A program made the position numbers and the translations under genes. A stretch of 58,589 nt of DNA from Achromobacter ruhlandii (GTDB taxonomy: Bacteria; Pseudomonadota; Gammaproteobacteria; Burkholderiales; Burkholderiaceae_B), in the NCBI RefSeq assembly GCF_902859695.1, contig NZ_CADIJL010000036.1, positions 1 through 58,589 of the forward strand, in the 5' to 3' direction. Under the pieces are notes generated by a model. It saw nothing but the letters and a program-made list of their open reading frames with translations, had not been told where the DNA came from and ran no database searches. Of this stretch, positions 18,697 through 27,697 are shown piece after piece. Each line of letters starts with the position of its first letter. Within the stretch, counting starts at the first letter, position 1.

Positions 18697-19980
18697 ATGG
18701 GCATGAAAGCAGGAATGAATGCAACGGAAGGCGCGGCGGGCAGGGCGCCGCGGCGCGGGCGCGGCCGGCTGGGCGCGCTTGCCTGGTTGCCTGTGTCGGG
18801 CATGCTCGTGGCGGCCATGCTGTATGGCGGCGCGGCCACCGCCAGTGAGTCCTGCGCCAGTCCGGACGAACGCTGCCCCTTCGTTTCCGAACTGCTGCAG
18901 CAGCGCGAAGGCTATGGCGCCCAGGCCACGGGCGGCCTGGGCGGCCGCTTCATCGAGGTGACCTCCGACCAGGATTCCGGCCCCGGCACACTGCGCGCCG
19001 CGCTGGCGCAAGCCAAGAAGGGGCCGACCTGGATCCGCTTCGCCTCGGACATGACGATCGTGCTGGACTCGCAGCTGCGCGTGCCGTCGAACACGACGAT
19101 TGACGGTCGCGGCAAGCACGTAGCGCTGATCGATGACGGGCTGGGCGTGTATGGCAGCACGAATGTCATCCTCACGCACCTGACCATCGACGGCCGCCTG
19201 AACCGGTTGACGCAGGCCGTGAACATCGCCAACAACAGCCGCGACGTCTGGGTCGACCACATGGACCTGTCGCGCATGTCCGACCGGTTGCTCAACGTCA
19301 AGAACGGCTCCACCGACGTGACGATCTCGTGGACGAAGTTCCACAATTCCAACAAGGTCATGCTGCTCAACAACATTACCTCGAAGAACCTGTTCGCGAA
19401 CTACGAACGTGATTCCATCGCGCGGGTGACGCTGCACCACAATTATTTCTTCAACACCGTGCAGCGCAATCCGCGGGGCCAGTTCGGCACCTTTCACCTG
19501 TTCAACAACCTGCTGGAGAACTGGGACTTCTACGGCATGAGTTTCAGCCTGGAGGCCAAGGCGCTGGTCGAGGGCAACATCTTCAACAATGATGCCAAGC
19601 GCCAGTGCGTGGAGCCGGAGTTCTTTCCCACGGTGGAAGGCGTGAAGGTCAATTACTGCCGCTATATCCCCACGGCCGCCAAGCGCAGCGCGCTGGACAA
19701 CGGGGCCTCGGACGAGGGCGCCTACCAGGATCTGAAGGCGGTGCACGGTTATACGCGGGACTTCAAGGCGTTCCTGCGCCTGAAGGACAACCTCTATCTG
19801 GGAGACGCGAAGCCCGTGCTGCAGGACTACCGCCCGGAGGCCGCGCCGACGCCGCCGTACTGCTATGGCTATGAGAAGCCGTCGGCCGAACTGGCGGACC
19901 GGATCCGCAAGCACGCGGGCAACACCAGCGGCGATACGCCGCTGCCCGCGACGCGGGTGGGCGCGGGCTGCCCAAGATAG
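18697..19980 (+). CDS. vexL: Periplasmic pectate-lyase-family capsule depolymerase, VexL-like
   Basis: 427 residues. An N-terminal basic/hydrophobic signal (about residues 18-45) suggests export. The body is a right-handed beta-helix of polysaccharide lyase family 1: TTIDGRG, NVILTHLTIDG, WVDHMDLS, the VTLHHNYFFNTVQRNPRGQFG segment holding the conserved arginine, and HLFNNLLENW. A homologue in the Vi locus of Achromobacter denitrificans, VexL, is a periplasmic Vi lyase, which fits this position as last gene of the operon. It probably clears polymer that stalls in the periplasm. Starts at 18697 or 18703 are equally plausible. A short gap then separates it from a convergent gene. Confidence 0.82.
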   Translation: MGMKAGMNATEGAAGRAPRRGRGRLGALAWLPVSGMLVAAMLYGGAATASESCASPDERCPFVSELLQQREGYGAQATGGLGGRFIEVTSDQDSGPGTLRAALAQAKKGPTWIRFASDMTIVLDSQLRVPSNTTIDGRGKHVALIDDGLGVYGSTNVILTHLTIDGRLNRLTQAVNIANNSRDVWVDHMDLSRMSDRLLNVKNGSTDVTISWTKFHNSNKVMLLNNITSKNLFANYERDSIARVTLHHNYFFNTVQRNPRGQFGTFHLFNNLLENWDFYGMSFSLEAKALVEGNIFNNDAKRQCVEPEFFPTVEGVKVNYCRYIPTAAKRSALDNGASDEGAYQDLKAVHGYTRDFKAFLRLKDNLYLGDAKPVLQDYRPEAAPTPPYCYGYEKPSAELADRIRKHAGNTSGDTPLPATRVGAGCPR

Positions 19981-20025
19981 CGGCGGTCGGCGAGGCCGCG
20001 GCGCGCGGGGCACAAAAGCGGGGAG

Positions 20026-20640
20026 TCAGGCCTGGTGCGACAGCGGCCGCTCGGGAATCGGCGCGATGCGCTCGGGCGGCGGCGAGACCCGCCACGAGGC
20101 GCGCCGGCGCAGCGCGCCGAACAGCTTGAGGCCCTGCGGCCAGTCCTCCAGCCCGCTGTCGGCGTTGAGATGGCCGGCGCCCGGGATCACCACCACCCGG
20201 CTGCCCCAGCTTTCGGCGAAAGCGCGCGCGCGCTCCAACCGGCAATAGGGATCGTTGTCGCTGGCCACCACCACGCTCTGGAAGGGCAGCGAGTGGCGCG
20301 GCACCGGCGCGAACCCGCGCAGACAGTCGGGCGCATCGGGCCTTTCGACGTCGGCGGGCGCCACCAGCAGCGCGCCGGCGACCTTGGCGCGCAGCGGCAC
20401 CGGCAGCGCCGCGCTGATCAGGCAGCCCAGGCTGTGGGCCACCAGCAGCACCGGGCTGCGGGCCTGGTCGACCAGGCCCGCCAGGGTCGATATCCATTCC
20501 GCGCTGACAGGGTTCTCCCAGTCGCGCTGCTGCACCCGCACCGCGTGTGGCAGCAGGGCGGCCCAGCGCGTTTGCCAGTGGTCGGGTCCGGAGTCTTTCC
20601 ATCCGGGGACGATGATCGGTTGGAGTCTCATGGCGGCCAT
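20026..20640 (-). CDS. RBBP9/YdeN-family serine hydrolase
   Basis: 204 residues, alpha/beta hydrolase fold. The opening PIIVPGWKDSGPDHWQTRW is the family hallmark. The catalytic triad is visible: Ser in AHSLG, Asp in SDNDPY, His in GAGHLN. Cytoplasmic, no signal peptide; the substrate is unknown for most bacterial members. A second ATG nine bases in (20631) is an equally possible start. Convergent with the capsule operon; the end is rich in Pro/Arg. Confidence 0.85.
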   Translation of the reverse strand: MAAMRLQPIIVPGWKDSGPDHWQTRWAALLPHAVRVQQRDWENPVSAEWISTLAGLVDQARSPVLLVAHSLGCLISAALPVPLRAKVAGALLVAPADVERPDAPDCLRGFAPVPRHSLPFQSVVVASDNDPYCRLERARAFAESWGSRVVVIPGAGHLNADSGLEDWPQGLKLFGALRRRASWRVSPPPERIAPIPERPLSHQA

Positions 20641-20900
20641 GATGCCGCGCAGTCTTAGTAACGCAAACGAATAAATCCGCTTTTGCATATACGGGGATGG
20701 GCATAAGGGCGGCCGCCCCTTGATGCGGCACCGCAATATCGAAACCCCCGCCCAAGTCGGGCCGGAACCCCTGCAAGAGCCGCTATTTTTCAGTGTATGC
20801 TTGCCGTGCTAATGCAACGTAACGGGGCGTGACCATCGCGTTTTCCGGCCGTCCGCCCGTACATAAACCAACGATTACAAGCCATTAAGGGAGTCCACTC

Positions 20901-22028
20901 ATGAAGCAAGCATTTCGTCTGACCCCGGTCATCGCGGCCCTGGGCGTCGCCGCCGGATTGGCGTTCAGCGCCGGCGCGCAGGCGCAGACCATCAAGATCG
21001 GCGTGGTGGGCCCCACCACTGGCGCGGTCACCCAGTACGGCGACATGGTGCGTGAAGGCGTCGACACCGCGGTGGAACGCATCAACGCCGCCGGCGGCAT
21101 CAATGGCAAGAAGCTCGAAACCGTGGTCATCGACGACGGCTGCGAACCCAAGCAGGGTCCGGTCGCCGCCAACCGCGTGGTCAACAGCAAGATCGGCTTC
21201 GTCGTGGGCCACGTCTGCTCGGGCGCCACCATCGCCGCCGCCGACATCTACAACAACGAAGGCGTGGTCATGGTCACGCCCTCGGCCACGTCGCCGGCCC
21301 TGACCGACGGCAAGAACTACGAGTTCATCTTCCGCACCATCGGCCGCGACGACCAGCAGGGTCCCGCCGCCGCCAAGTTCATCCTGGAAAAGCTCAAGCC
21401 CAAGAAAGCCGCCGTGCTGCACGATAAGCAGTCGTACGGCCAGGGCATCGCCACCGCCGTCAAGAACGACCTCGAAAAGGGCGGCGTGCCCGTCGCCATC
21501 TTCGAAGGCATCAACGCCGGCGACAGCGACTACTCGGCGGTCATCACCAAGCTCAAGAGCCAGGGCGTGGACTTCGTCTACTACGGCGGCTACCACCCCG
21601 AAATGGGCCTGCTGCTGCGCCAGGCGGCCGAGCAGGGCGTGAAGGCCAAGTGGATGGGTCCGGAAGGCACGGGCAACCCGGACATCAACGCCATCGCCGG
21701 CGACGCCGTCGAAGGCATGCTGCTGACGCTGCCGGCCGACTTCACCCAGAACGCCGCCAACGCCGAAATCGTCAAGGCCTTCGCCGCCAAGAAGCGCAAC
21801 GCCAGCGGCGCGTTCCAGATGACGGCCTACACCGCCACCCAGGTCATCGCCGACGGCATCAAGGGCGCCGGCAGCGAAGACCCGACCAAGGTCGCCAAGT
21901 ATCTGCACGCCAACTCGTTCGACACGCCCATCGGCAAGGTCAGCTGGAACAAGCAGGGCGACCTGACGAACTTCCAGTTCGACGTGTTCGTGTGGCACAA
22001 GGACGGCTCCAAGTCCGTCTACAAGTAA
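20901..22028 (+). CDS. Branched-chain amino acid ABC transporter substrate-binding protein (orphan LivK/LivJ)
   Basis: 375 residues with a Sec signal peptide cleaved after AGAQAQ (about residue 28). Type I periplasmic binding fold of the LivJ/LivK family: TIKIGVVGPTTGAVTQYG, DDGCEPKQ, HVCSGATIAAADIY, FRTIGRDDQQG. It is clearly a paralogue of the receptor at 32969-34084. No permease or ATPase is adjacent, so it probably feeds the livHMGF transporter encoded 14 kb downstream. AAGGGAG precedes the ATG by 8 bp, and a good terminator follows. Confidence 0.93.
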   Translation: MKQAFRLTPVIAALGVAAGLAFSAGAQAQTIKIGVVGPTTGAVTQYGDMVREGVDTAVERINAAGGINGKKLETVVIDDGCEPKQGPVAANRVVNSKIGFVVGHVCSGATIAAADIYNNEGVVMVTPSATSPALTDGKNYEFIFRTIGRDDQQGPAAAKFILEKLKPKKAAVLHDKQSYGQGIATAVKNDLEKGGVPVAIFEGINAGDSDYSAVITKLKSQGVDFVYYGGYHPEMGLLLRQAAEQGVKAKWMGPEGTGNPDINAIAGDAVEGMLLTLPADFTQNAANAEIVKAFAAKKRNASGAFQMTAYTATQVIADGIKGAGSEDPTKVAKYLHANSFDTPIGKVSWNKQGDLTNFQFDVFVWHKDGSKSVYK

Positions 22029-22091
22029 GGACTTGGCGCGTCCCGGGCGGCCTTGCCGTCGCGGGCGCGCGCCACGCGCCAGACCCCTTCG

Positions 22092-22127
22092 GCCGGGCCG
22101 GAAGCAGCGTCTTCCCGCCCGGCTTTT
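22092..22127 (+). terminator. Rho-independent terminator after the orphan livK
   Basis: Stem GCCGGGC (22092-22098) and GCCCGGC (22117-22123), continued inward by GGAAG/CTTCC after one C-C mismatch, loop CAGCGT, followed by TTTT. Ends the transcript of the upstream receptor gene. Confidence 0.85.
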
Positions 22128-22241
22128 CCGTGGGCGGCGCCAGCCGGGAACCGATCCGCCGGCCCCCCGGTCGAACGCCGCTTGCGCCGTATTGCGTAGA
22201 ATGCGGCCAAATCGAACTCTCTTTTCCTGTCCGGACATTCC

Positions 22242-22943
22242 ATGACCAAGGCCTTGCTTGTCGAAGACGATCCGAAGCTGTCGCGCCTGATCGCGCAGTT
22301 CCTGGAGCAACACGGGTTCCAGGTCGCCCAGGCCTACCGCGGCGACCATGCGGTGGAGGCGTTCCGCCGCCACGACCCGGCCATCACCATCCTCGACCTG
22401 ATGCTGCCCGGGCGCGACGGCCTGCAGGTCTGCCGTGACCTGCGGGCCTTCTCGTCGGCGCCGATCCTGATGCTGACCGCTCGTGAAGACGACCTGGACC
22501 AGATCCTGGGCCTGGAGTCGGGCGCGGACGACTACGTCATCAAGCCGGTCGAGCCGCGCGTGCTGCTGGCGCGCATCCGCGCGCTGCTGCGGCGCCATAG
22601 CCAGCTGGAAGAGCCGCCGGAGCGCCTGGAATTCGGCCCGCTGGTCATCGACCGGCGCACCCGGGCGGTGGTGCATGGCGGGGCCGAGGTCGACCTGACC
22701 ACGATGGAGTTCGAGATGCTGTGGGCCCTGGCCAGCCAGGCCGGCCAGGTGCTGACCCGCGACGACCTGCTCAACGCGGTGCGCGGCATCGAATTCAACG
22801 GCCTGGACCGCAGCGTCGACGTCTGCGTCAGCAAGCTGCGCCGCAAGCTGGACGACGACCCGCGCGATCCGGCGCGCATCAAGACCGTGTGGGGCAAGGG
22901 CTATCTGTTCTCGCCCAAGGCGCACGAGGGCAGTGATGATTAA
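22242..22943 (+). CDS. OmpR-family response regulator, RstA-like
   Basis: 233 residues. Receiver domain 1-115 with acidic pocket Glu8/Asp9/Asp10, phospho-acceptor Asp52 in LDLMLPG, and Lys in YVIKPVEP; DNA-binding winged helix about 130-230 (LTTMEFEMLWALASQ, VDVCVSKLRRKL, KTVWGKGYLF). The stop overlaps the start of the sensor kinase by 8 bp. A cytoplasmic transcription factor. The signal is unknown; likely targets are the genes just downstream (beta-lactamase-fold protein and MipA). Confidence 0.93.
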   Translation: MTKALLVEDDPKLSRLIAQFLEQHGFQVAQAYRGDHAVEAFRRHDPAITILDLMLPGRDGLQVCRDLRAFSSAPILMLTAREDDLDQILGLESGADDYVIKPVEPRVLLARIRALLRRHSQLEEPPERLEFGPLVIDRRTRAVVHGGAEVDLTTMEFEMLWALASQAGQVLTRDDLLNAVRGIEFNGLDRSVDVCVSKLRRKLDDDPRDPARIKTVWGKGYLFSPKAHEGSDD

Positions 22944-24228
22944 ATTCGTCCTGCGGCTCTTTGTGGTGCTGGCGGTCGGTTTCGTGATTTCCAACGAAGT
23001 CGTGGACCGTTCCGCCAATTACCTGTTCGAGCCGGTCAGCGACGCCTATACCCGCGAGTCGGTGCGCGGGCAGATCCACTCGCTGGTGCTGGAACTGTCG
23101 AAGGTCGAGCCGGGCGCGCGCGCCGCCTACATCGAGCGACAGCTGGCGCCATACTACGGCCTGGGCCTGCGGGTCTTCAACGCTTCGGACTACAACGCCA
23201 GCGACAAGGAACGGCGCATCGTGGCGCGCGGGGATTTTTTCATCCGCGACAAGATGCAGACCTTCGTGGCGGCCATTCCCGGCCCCGGCAACCAGTGGCT
23301 GGAGGTCAAGCTGCCGCCCGAGCCTTCGTTCGGCCCGTGGGTGGTGGCGGCGGTCTATTCGGCCCTGGGGCTGCTGCTGTGCGCCTTCATGCTGGTGTGG
23401 GCGCTGCCGATCTGGCGCGATCTGGAGGCCCTGAAAACCGCGGCGCAGCGCATGGGGCAGGGCGACTTGCAGGCGCGCGCGCGGCTGTCGCGCCATTCCA
23501 GCATTGGCAACCTGGGCGACACCTTCAACCAGATGTCCGAGCGCATCGGCGCCCTGATCGGCAACCAGCGCGAACTGACCAACGCCGTCTCGCACGAACT
23601 GCGCACGCCGATCGCGCGGCTGTCGTTCGAGCTGGACATGATCGGCCGCGCCGAGGAACCGGCCGAGCGCAAGCGCCTGATCGAGGACATGAAAAGCGAC
23701 GTGGCCGAACTGGACAGCATGGCCTCCGAGTTGCTGATGTACGCGCGCCTGGAGCACAAGGGCGATGGCGTCGCGCTGCAACCGCAGGACGCGCGAAGCT
23801 GGCTGGATTCGGTGGTGCAGCATGCCGGTTTCCAGGCCGAGCAATCCGACGTGCGCTGCGAAGTGGTGTTGTGCCAGGTGCGCGAAGTGCACCTGCACCA
23901 GCGCTACATGACGCGGGCCTTGCTGAACCTGCTGCAGAACGCCATCCGCTACGCCGGCCGCCGGGTGCAGGTCAGCCTGGTGTCGCCGGCGCCGCGCGAA
24001 TACGTGCTGATGGTCGACGATGACGGCCCCGGCATCCCCCAGGCCGATCGCGAACGCATTTTCGAGCCCTTCATCCGCCTGGACGAAAGCCGTGACCGGG
24101 GCACCGGCGGCGCCGGCCTGGGGCTGGCCATCGTCAGACGCGTGGCGCGCTGGCACAACGGCACCGCCGAGGCCAGCGACAGCCCGCTGGGCGGAGCCCG
24201 CTTCATCATCAGCTGGAAGGCAGCCTGA
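22936..24228 (+). CDS. Sensor histidine kinase, RstB-like
   Basis: 430 residues from ATG 22936; an in-frame GTG one codon earlier is possible. TM1 about 3-22, periplasmic sensor about 23-135, TM2 about 138-158, HAMP, then HisKA with phospho-acceptor His220 in AVSHELRTPIARL, and HATPase with LLNLLQNAIRYA (N box), DDDGPGIP and GTGGAGLGLAIV (G boxes). All catalytic boxes are intact. Inner-membrane partner of the upstream regulator, translationally coupled to it. Confidence 0.93.
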   Translation: MIKFVLRLFVVLAVGFVISNEVVDRSANYLFEPVSDAYTRESVRGQIHSLVLELSKVEPGARAAYIERQLAPYYGLGLRVFNASDYNASDKERRIVARGDFFIRDKMQTFVAAIPGPGNQWLEVKLPPEPSFGPWVVAAVYSALGLLLCAFMLVWALPIWRDLEALKTAAQRMGQGDLQARARLSRHSSIGNLGDTFNQMSERIGALIGNQRELTNAVSHELRTPIARLSFELDMIGRAEEPAERKRLIEDMKSDVAELDSMASELLMYARLEHKGDGVALQPQDARSWLDSVVQHAGFQAEQSDVRCEVVLCQVREVHLHQRYMTRALLNLLQNAIRYAGRRVQVSLVSPAPREYVLMVDDDGPGIPQADRERIFEPFIRLDESRDRGTGGAGLGLAIVRRVARWHNGTAEASDSPLGGARFIISWKAA

Positions 24229-24277
24229 GGCGTCCGAGCCAGGCCTGGCCCTCCCTTGCGGCCCGCCTTTAACAAAC

Positions 24278-24317
24278 TTCACAATCGGCCCGCCGAATCT
24301 TCACAAACTCCCTACAA
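24278..24317 (+). promoter_or_regulatory. Candidate response-regulator operator (direct repeats)
   Basis: TTCACAA at 24278-24284 and again at 24300-24306 (22 bp, two helical turns), then CCTACAA at 24311-24317 (11 bp further). Phased direct repeats are typical of OmpR/PhoB-type sites. They lie 70-110 bp upstream of the beta-lactamase-fold gene and right after the kinase gene. The link to the adjacent regulator is inferred. Confidence 0.45.
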
Positions 24318-24388
24318 AGCAGGAAAGATCGGCGCGTTGCCCCTGACTAGCATGACGGCAGTTCTCCAAAGAGGAAGCCGCGTCCGTC

Positions 24389-25492
24389 ATGTTCTCGCTC
24401 ACCCGCCTGGCCGCCACCGCCATGCTCCTGATCGCCGCCGGCGGCTGCCAGGGCGTGGCCCCGGCCGCCCCACCCGCCATCGCCAAGGGCGATTACCCGG
24501 CGGTGGTGGCCTATCTGAAGCAGCGCATCGCCTATGACCTGGGCGCGCAGGGGGTGCCGGGCCTGTCGATCGCCATCGTCGATGACCAGCGCACGGTCTG
24601 GAGCGGCGGCTTCGGCTATGCCGATTCGGCGCGTCATCGCAACGCCACCGGCGACACGCTGTACCGGGTCGGCGCTATCTCCAAGGTCATCACCGCGGCA
24701 GGCGTGTTGCGCGCCGCCGATGATGGCCGCCTGTCGCTCGACGTGCCCGCCGCGCAGGCGCTGCCGCCCTGGCAGGTCGAACCGCGCCGCGCCGCCATGC
24801 ACTGGATGGGGACCTATCCCTTCACCGCCCGCCGCCTGCTGGCGCTGCGTCCCGACACGCCGCAAGACACCATGGGCCGGGCGCGCGCCGACATGGGCTA
24901 TGCGATGTTGGGCGAGATGCTGGCCTACGTGGCCGACGAGCCGTTCGATGCCTACGTGCGGCGCACGCTGCTGCGGCCGCTGAACATTTCCCGCGCGGGC
25001 TTTCGTATCGCCGGCGCGGGCGACGATGCGCGCGAGTTGCGCGCGGCCGGCTATCGCCGCGGCCTGCCATGGAAGGAACAACCGCAGCCGAACGAGGCCG
25101 CCGAGGGCCTGTGGGCCAGTTCGGCGGAGATGGCGCGCTTTTCCAGCATGCTGTTCGCCGGCGGCACCTACCAGGGACGCCGCATCCTGAACGACGAGTC
25201 CGCGCACACGCTGCTCAATCTCGAAACCGTGGCCAACGGCATGGAGCTGGAGTGCCGCCTGGCGCTGTCCTGGCTGGCGGCGCCCTGTGACCAGGACGAC
25301 ATCGCCGGCGACACGCTGCGCGAGCATAGCGGCGCCACCGAGGCGTTCCACGCCCGCTGGCTGCTGGCGCCGCGCGAAAAGCTGGCGGTGCTGGTCATGA
25401 GCAACGCCGACAGCGCCGAGCCGCTGGTGGCCTCGGTCTCGGCCCTGGCAATGAACCTGATGCGCCAAGCGAAGGGCGCGCCGCAAGAGTAG
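24389..25492 (+). CDS. Beta-lactamase/penicillin-binding-fold protein lacking catalytic residues
   Basis: 367 residues. The N-terminus reads LTRLAATAMLLIAAGGCQG, a possible lipoprotein signal with AGGC-type lipobox. The body matches the serine beta-lactamase/class C esterase family (GVPGLSIAIVDDQRTVWSGGFGYAD, then the SxxK region). The SxxK motif reads GAISK with Ala96 where the nucleophile Ser belongs (Lys99 kept). The YxN motif region, usually YSNxxYxLLG, reads RADMGYAMLG (Arg166, Asp168). It is probably a non-catalytic envelope protein. It stands between the two-component system and mipA; the 64-bp gap to mipA suggests one transcript. Confidence 0.8.
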   Translation: MFSLTRLAATAMLLIAAGGCQGVAPAAPPAIAKGDYPAVVAYLKQRIAYDLGAQGVPGLSIAIVDDQRTVWSGGFGYADSARHRNATGDTLYRVGAISKVITAAGVLRAADDGRLSLDVPAAQALPPWQVEPRRAAMHWMGTYPFTARRLLALRPDTPQDTMGRARADMGYAMLGEMLAYVADEPFDAYVRRTLLRPLNISRAGFRIAGAGDDARELRAAGYRRGLPWKEQPQPNEAAEGLWASSAEMARFSSMLFAGGTYQGRRILNDESAHTLLNLETVANGMELECRLALSWLAAPCDQDDIAGDTLREHSGATEAFHARWLLAPREKLAVLVMSNADSAEPLVASVSALAMNLMRQAKGAPQE

Positions 25493-25556
25493 TGCCGCGC
25501 CGCGCGCGACGCGGCGCATCCCTGTTTTCCTCCAACCTCGTTTCCCGGATGTATTT

Positions 25557-26456
25557 ATGAAGCGATATCCCTCAATGTCCTCGATGCAGCGCCGCGCCGG
25601 CGCGGCCTGTCTTCTGGCAGGCCTGCCGGCGCTGTCTTTCGCCGCGGGCGGCCTGCAGGTCGCCGACAACTCGGTCTATGGTTCACGCGGCGCCAGCTCG
25701 CGCGGCATCGAGGTGTCCACCGGCACCGAAAAGCCCGCCGACGAGTGGAAGTTCTACGGCACCCTGGGCGTGGGCTACGCGCCGCGCTACAGCGGCAGCG
25801 ACGAAAGTTCGGCGCTGCCCGTCTTCGGGCTGGGCATCCGCAGCCCGGGCGGCTTCTTCCTGGATACGGCGCACGGCCTGGGGTGGCAGACCGAGGCGCT
25901 GAGCAGCACCTTCCGCTTCTATCTCTCGCCCAGCGCCTCGCGCAAGGACCACAAGAAGGGGTTCGAAGGTTCGAACAAACTGCGCGGGATGGGGGACATC
26001 AAGAGCCGCGCGCAGGTGGGCATGGACGTTGAGACCCAGGTGGGTCCGGTGACGTTGTCGGCCACGGTGGCGCACGCGTTCAAGAAGGGCGACGACCGCG
26101 ACGTGGGCAGCGCCTACACGCTGTTCAACCTGGGCGCCAGCACCACGGTCTACGAAGGGTCGGCGGGCTCGCTGTCGCTGGGGCTGACCGGCAACTTCGG
26201 CGACGGCAACTACATGCGCACCTGGTACGGCGTCAGCGATCGCCAGTCGGCCAACTCGGGCTACCGCCGCTACAACCCCAAAGGGGGGCTGGAAAGCATC
26301 GGGCTGGGCGCGACCTGGGCGCTGCCGTTGAGCAAGGAATGGTCGTGGTCGGTCGCGGCCGAGGCGCGCCGGCTGTATGGCGACGCGGCCGACAGCCCGA
26401 TCGTGAAGGAGCGCAACCAATACTCCATCGGTACGATGATTACGTACACGTATTGA
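25557..26456 (+). CDS. mipA: MipA/OmpV family outer-membrane protein
   Basis: 299 residues with a signal peptide (cleavage after about residue 30, LSFAAG). Beta-barrel of the MltA-interacting protein/OmpV family: GVGYAPRYSGSDES near the start, SLSLGLTGNFGDGNYMRTWYGV, GLGATWALPLSKEWS, and the C-terminal aromatic-ended strand TMITYTY. In E. coli MipA links murein hydrolase MltA to PBP1B; other members act in porin-like or stress roles. The position after a sensor/regulator pair and a beta-lactamase-fold protein suggests an envelope-stress module. Confidence 0.88.
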   Translation: MKRYPSMSSMQRRAGAACLLAGLPALSFAAGGLQVADNSVYGSRGASSRGIEVSTGTEKPADEWKFYGTLGVGYAPRYSGSDESSALPVFGLGIRSPGGFFLDTAHGLGWQTEALSSTFRFYLSPSASRKDHKKGFEGSNKLRGMGDIKSRAQVGMDVETQVGPVTLSATVAHAFKKGDDRDVGSAYTLFNLGASTTVYEGSAGSLSLGLTGNFGDGNYMRTWYGVSDRQSANSGYRRYNPKGGLESIGLGATWALPLSKEWSWSVAAEARRLYGDAADSPIVKERNQYSIGTMITYTY

Positions 26457-26473
26457 TCGTCTGGCGGGAATCT

Positions 26474-26493
26474 CCCGCCCCGAGCGGGGCGGG
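26474..26493. terminator. Bidirectional hairpin between mipA and ugpC
   Basis: Perfect 8-bp stem CCCGCCCC (26474-26481)/GGGGCGGG (26486-26493) with loop GAGC, between two convergent genes. No clear T-run, so the terminator role is inferred. Confidence 0.5.
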
Positions 26494-26546
26494 GGAGGCC
26501 GGGGGGCGCGGCGGGCTATCTGGCCGCCGAGCCCGCCCCGCGGGGA

Positions 26547-27635
26547 TCACAGTCCCTGGACGCGGCGGCCGGTGTCGGCCTCGAACCAGTGCAGCGGGTG
26601 GCGGCCGTCGGGGCCGACGTTGACGCGGTCACCGACCTTGGCCGAGGACTCGGACAACTGGCGCGTCGTGCAGCGCACCACCAGCGTCGACTTGCCGCAG
26701 CGGCAATGCACCAGCTGTTCGGAGCCCAGCGTCTCGACCATCTCGACTTCGGCCGGCACGCCCTGCGTGTTCAGCAGCATGTGCTCGGGGCGCATGCCCA
26801 TGATGACCTTGCGGCCGCGCACCTGCGACGGCACTTGCAGCGGCGAGATCTCCAGCGCCAGGCCGTCGACGGTCTGCACCGTGCCGTCGCCGGCCACGTT
26901 GACTTCCATCAGGTTCATCGGCGGCGAGCCGATGAAACCAGCCACGAAGGTCGAGGCGGGCTTTTCGAACACTTCCATCGGCGTGCCGATCTGCTCGGGC
27001 ACGCCCTGGTACATGACGATCATGCGGTGCGCCAGCGTCATGGCCTCGACCTGGTCGTGCGTCACGTACAGGCTGGTGGTGCCCAGGCGGCGGTGCAGCT
27101 TCATGATTTCCAGGCGCATCGCCACGCGCAGCTTGGCATCCAGGTTCGACAGCGGTTCGTCGAACAGGAACACCTTGGGTTCGCGCACGATGGCGCGGCC
27201 CATGGCCACGCGCTGGCGCTGGCCGCCCGAGAGGGCGCGCGGGCGGCGGTCCAGCAGGTGGGTCAGTTCCAGGATCTGGGCGGCGGCGTCGACGCGCTTC
27301 TTGATCTCGTCCTTGGAGAACTTGCGGATCTTCAGACCGTACGCCATGTTCTCGAACACGGTCATGTGCGGGTAGAGCGCGTAGTTCTGGAACACCATCG
27401 CGATGTCGCGTTCGGCCGGCTCGAGATTGTTGACGACCTTGTCGTCGATGACGATCTCGCCGCTGGTCACGGTTTCCAGGCCCGCGACCATGCGCATCAG
27501 CGTGGACTTGCCGCAGCCCGAGGGGCCGACGATGACGATGAATTCACCGTCCTTCACATCCATGTCGATGCCATGGATGACCGGCACGTTGCCGGCGTAG
27601 GTTTTCTTTACGTTGCGAAAGCTGAGAGTAGCCAT
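26547..27635 (-). CDS. ugpC: sn-Glycerol-3-phosphate ABC transporter ATP-binding protein
   Basis: 362 residues, MalK/UgpC type. Walker [11 protein letters not shown]-loop, signature [14 protein letters not shown], Walker [17 protein letters not shown], switch His in [11 protein letters not shown]-terminal regulatory TOBE domain (about 240-362). It energises the UgpA-UgpE permease from the cytoplasmic face. Last gene of the ugpBAEC operon, 62 bp after ugpE. MalK-like ATPases are interchangeable among sugar systems, so the glycerol-phosphate specificity comes from the operon context. Confidence 0.92.
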   Translation of the reverse strand: MATLSFRNVKKTYAGNVPVIHGIDMDVKDGEFIVIVGPSGCGKSTLMRMVAGLETVTSGEIVIDDKVVNNLEPAERDIAMVFQNYALYPHMTVFENMAYGLKIRKFSKDEIKKRVDAAAQILELTHLLDRRPRALSGGQRQRVAMGRAIVREPKVFLFDEPLSNLDAKLRVAMRLEIMKLHRRLGTTSLYVTHDQVEAMTLAHRMIVMYQGVPEQIGTPMEVFEKPASTFVAGFIGSPPMNLMEVNVAGDGTVQTVDGLALEISPLQVPSQVRGRKVIMGMRPEHMLLNTQGVPAEVEMVETLGSEQLVHCRCGKSTLVVRCTTRQLSESSAKVGDRVNVGPDGRHPLHWFEADTGRRVQGL

Positions 27636-27697
27636 GAGTTATTCGTATCGGAGTCGTTGTCGTGGGGGCGGCAGGCCGAAGGCGCGGCGTGGGGGCC

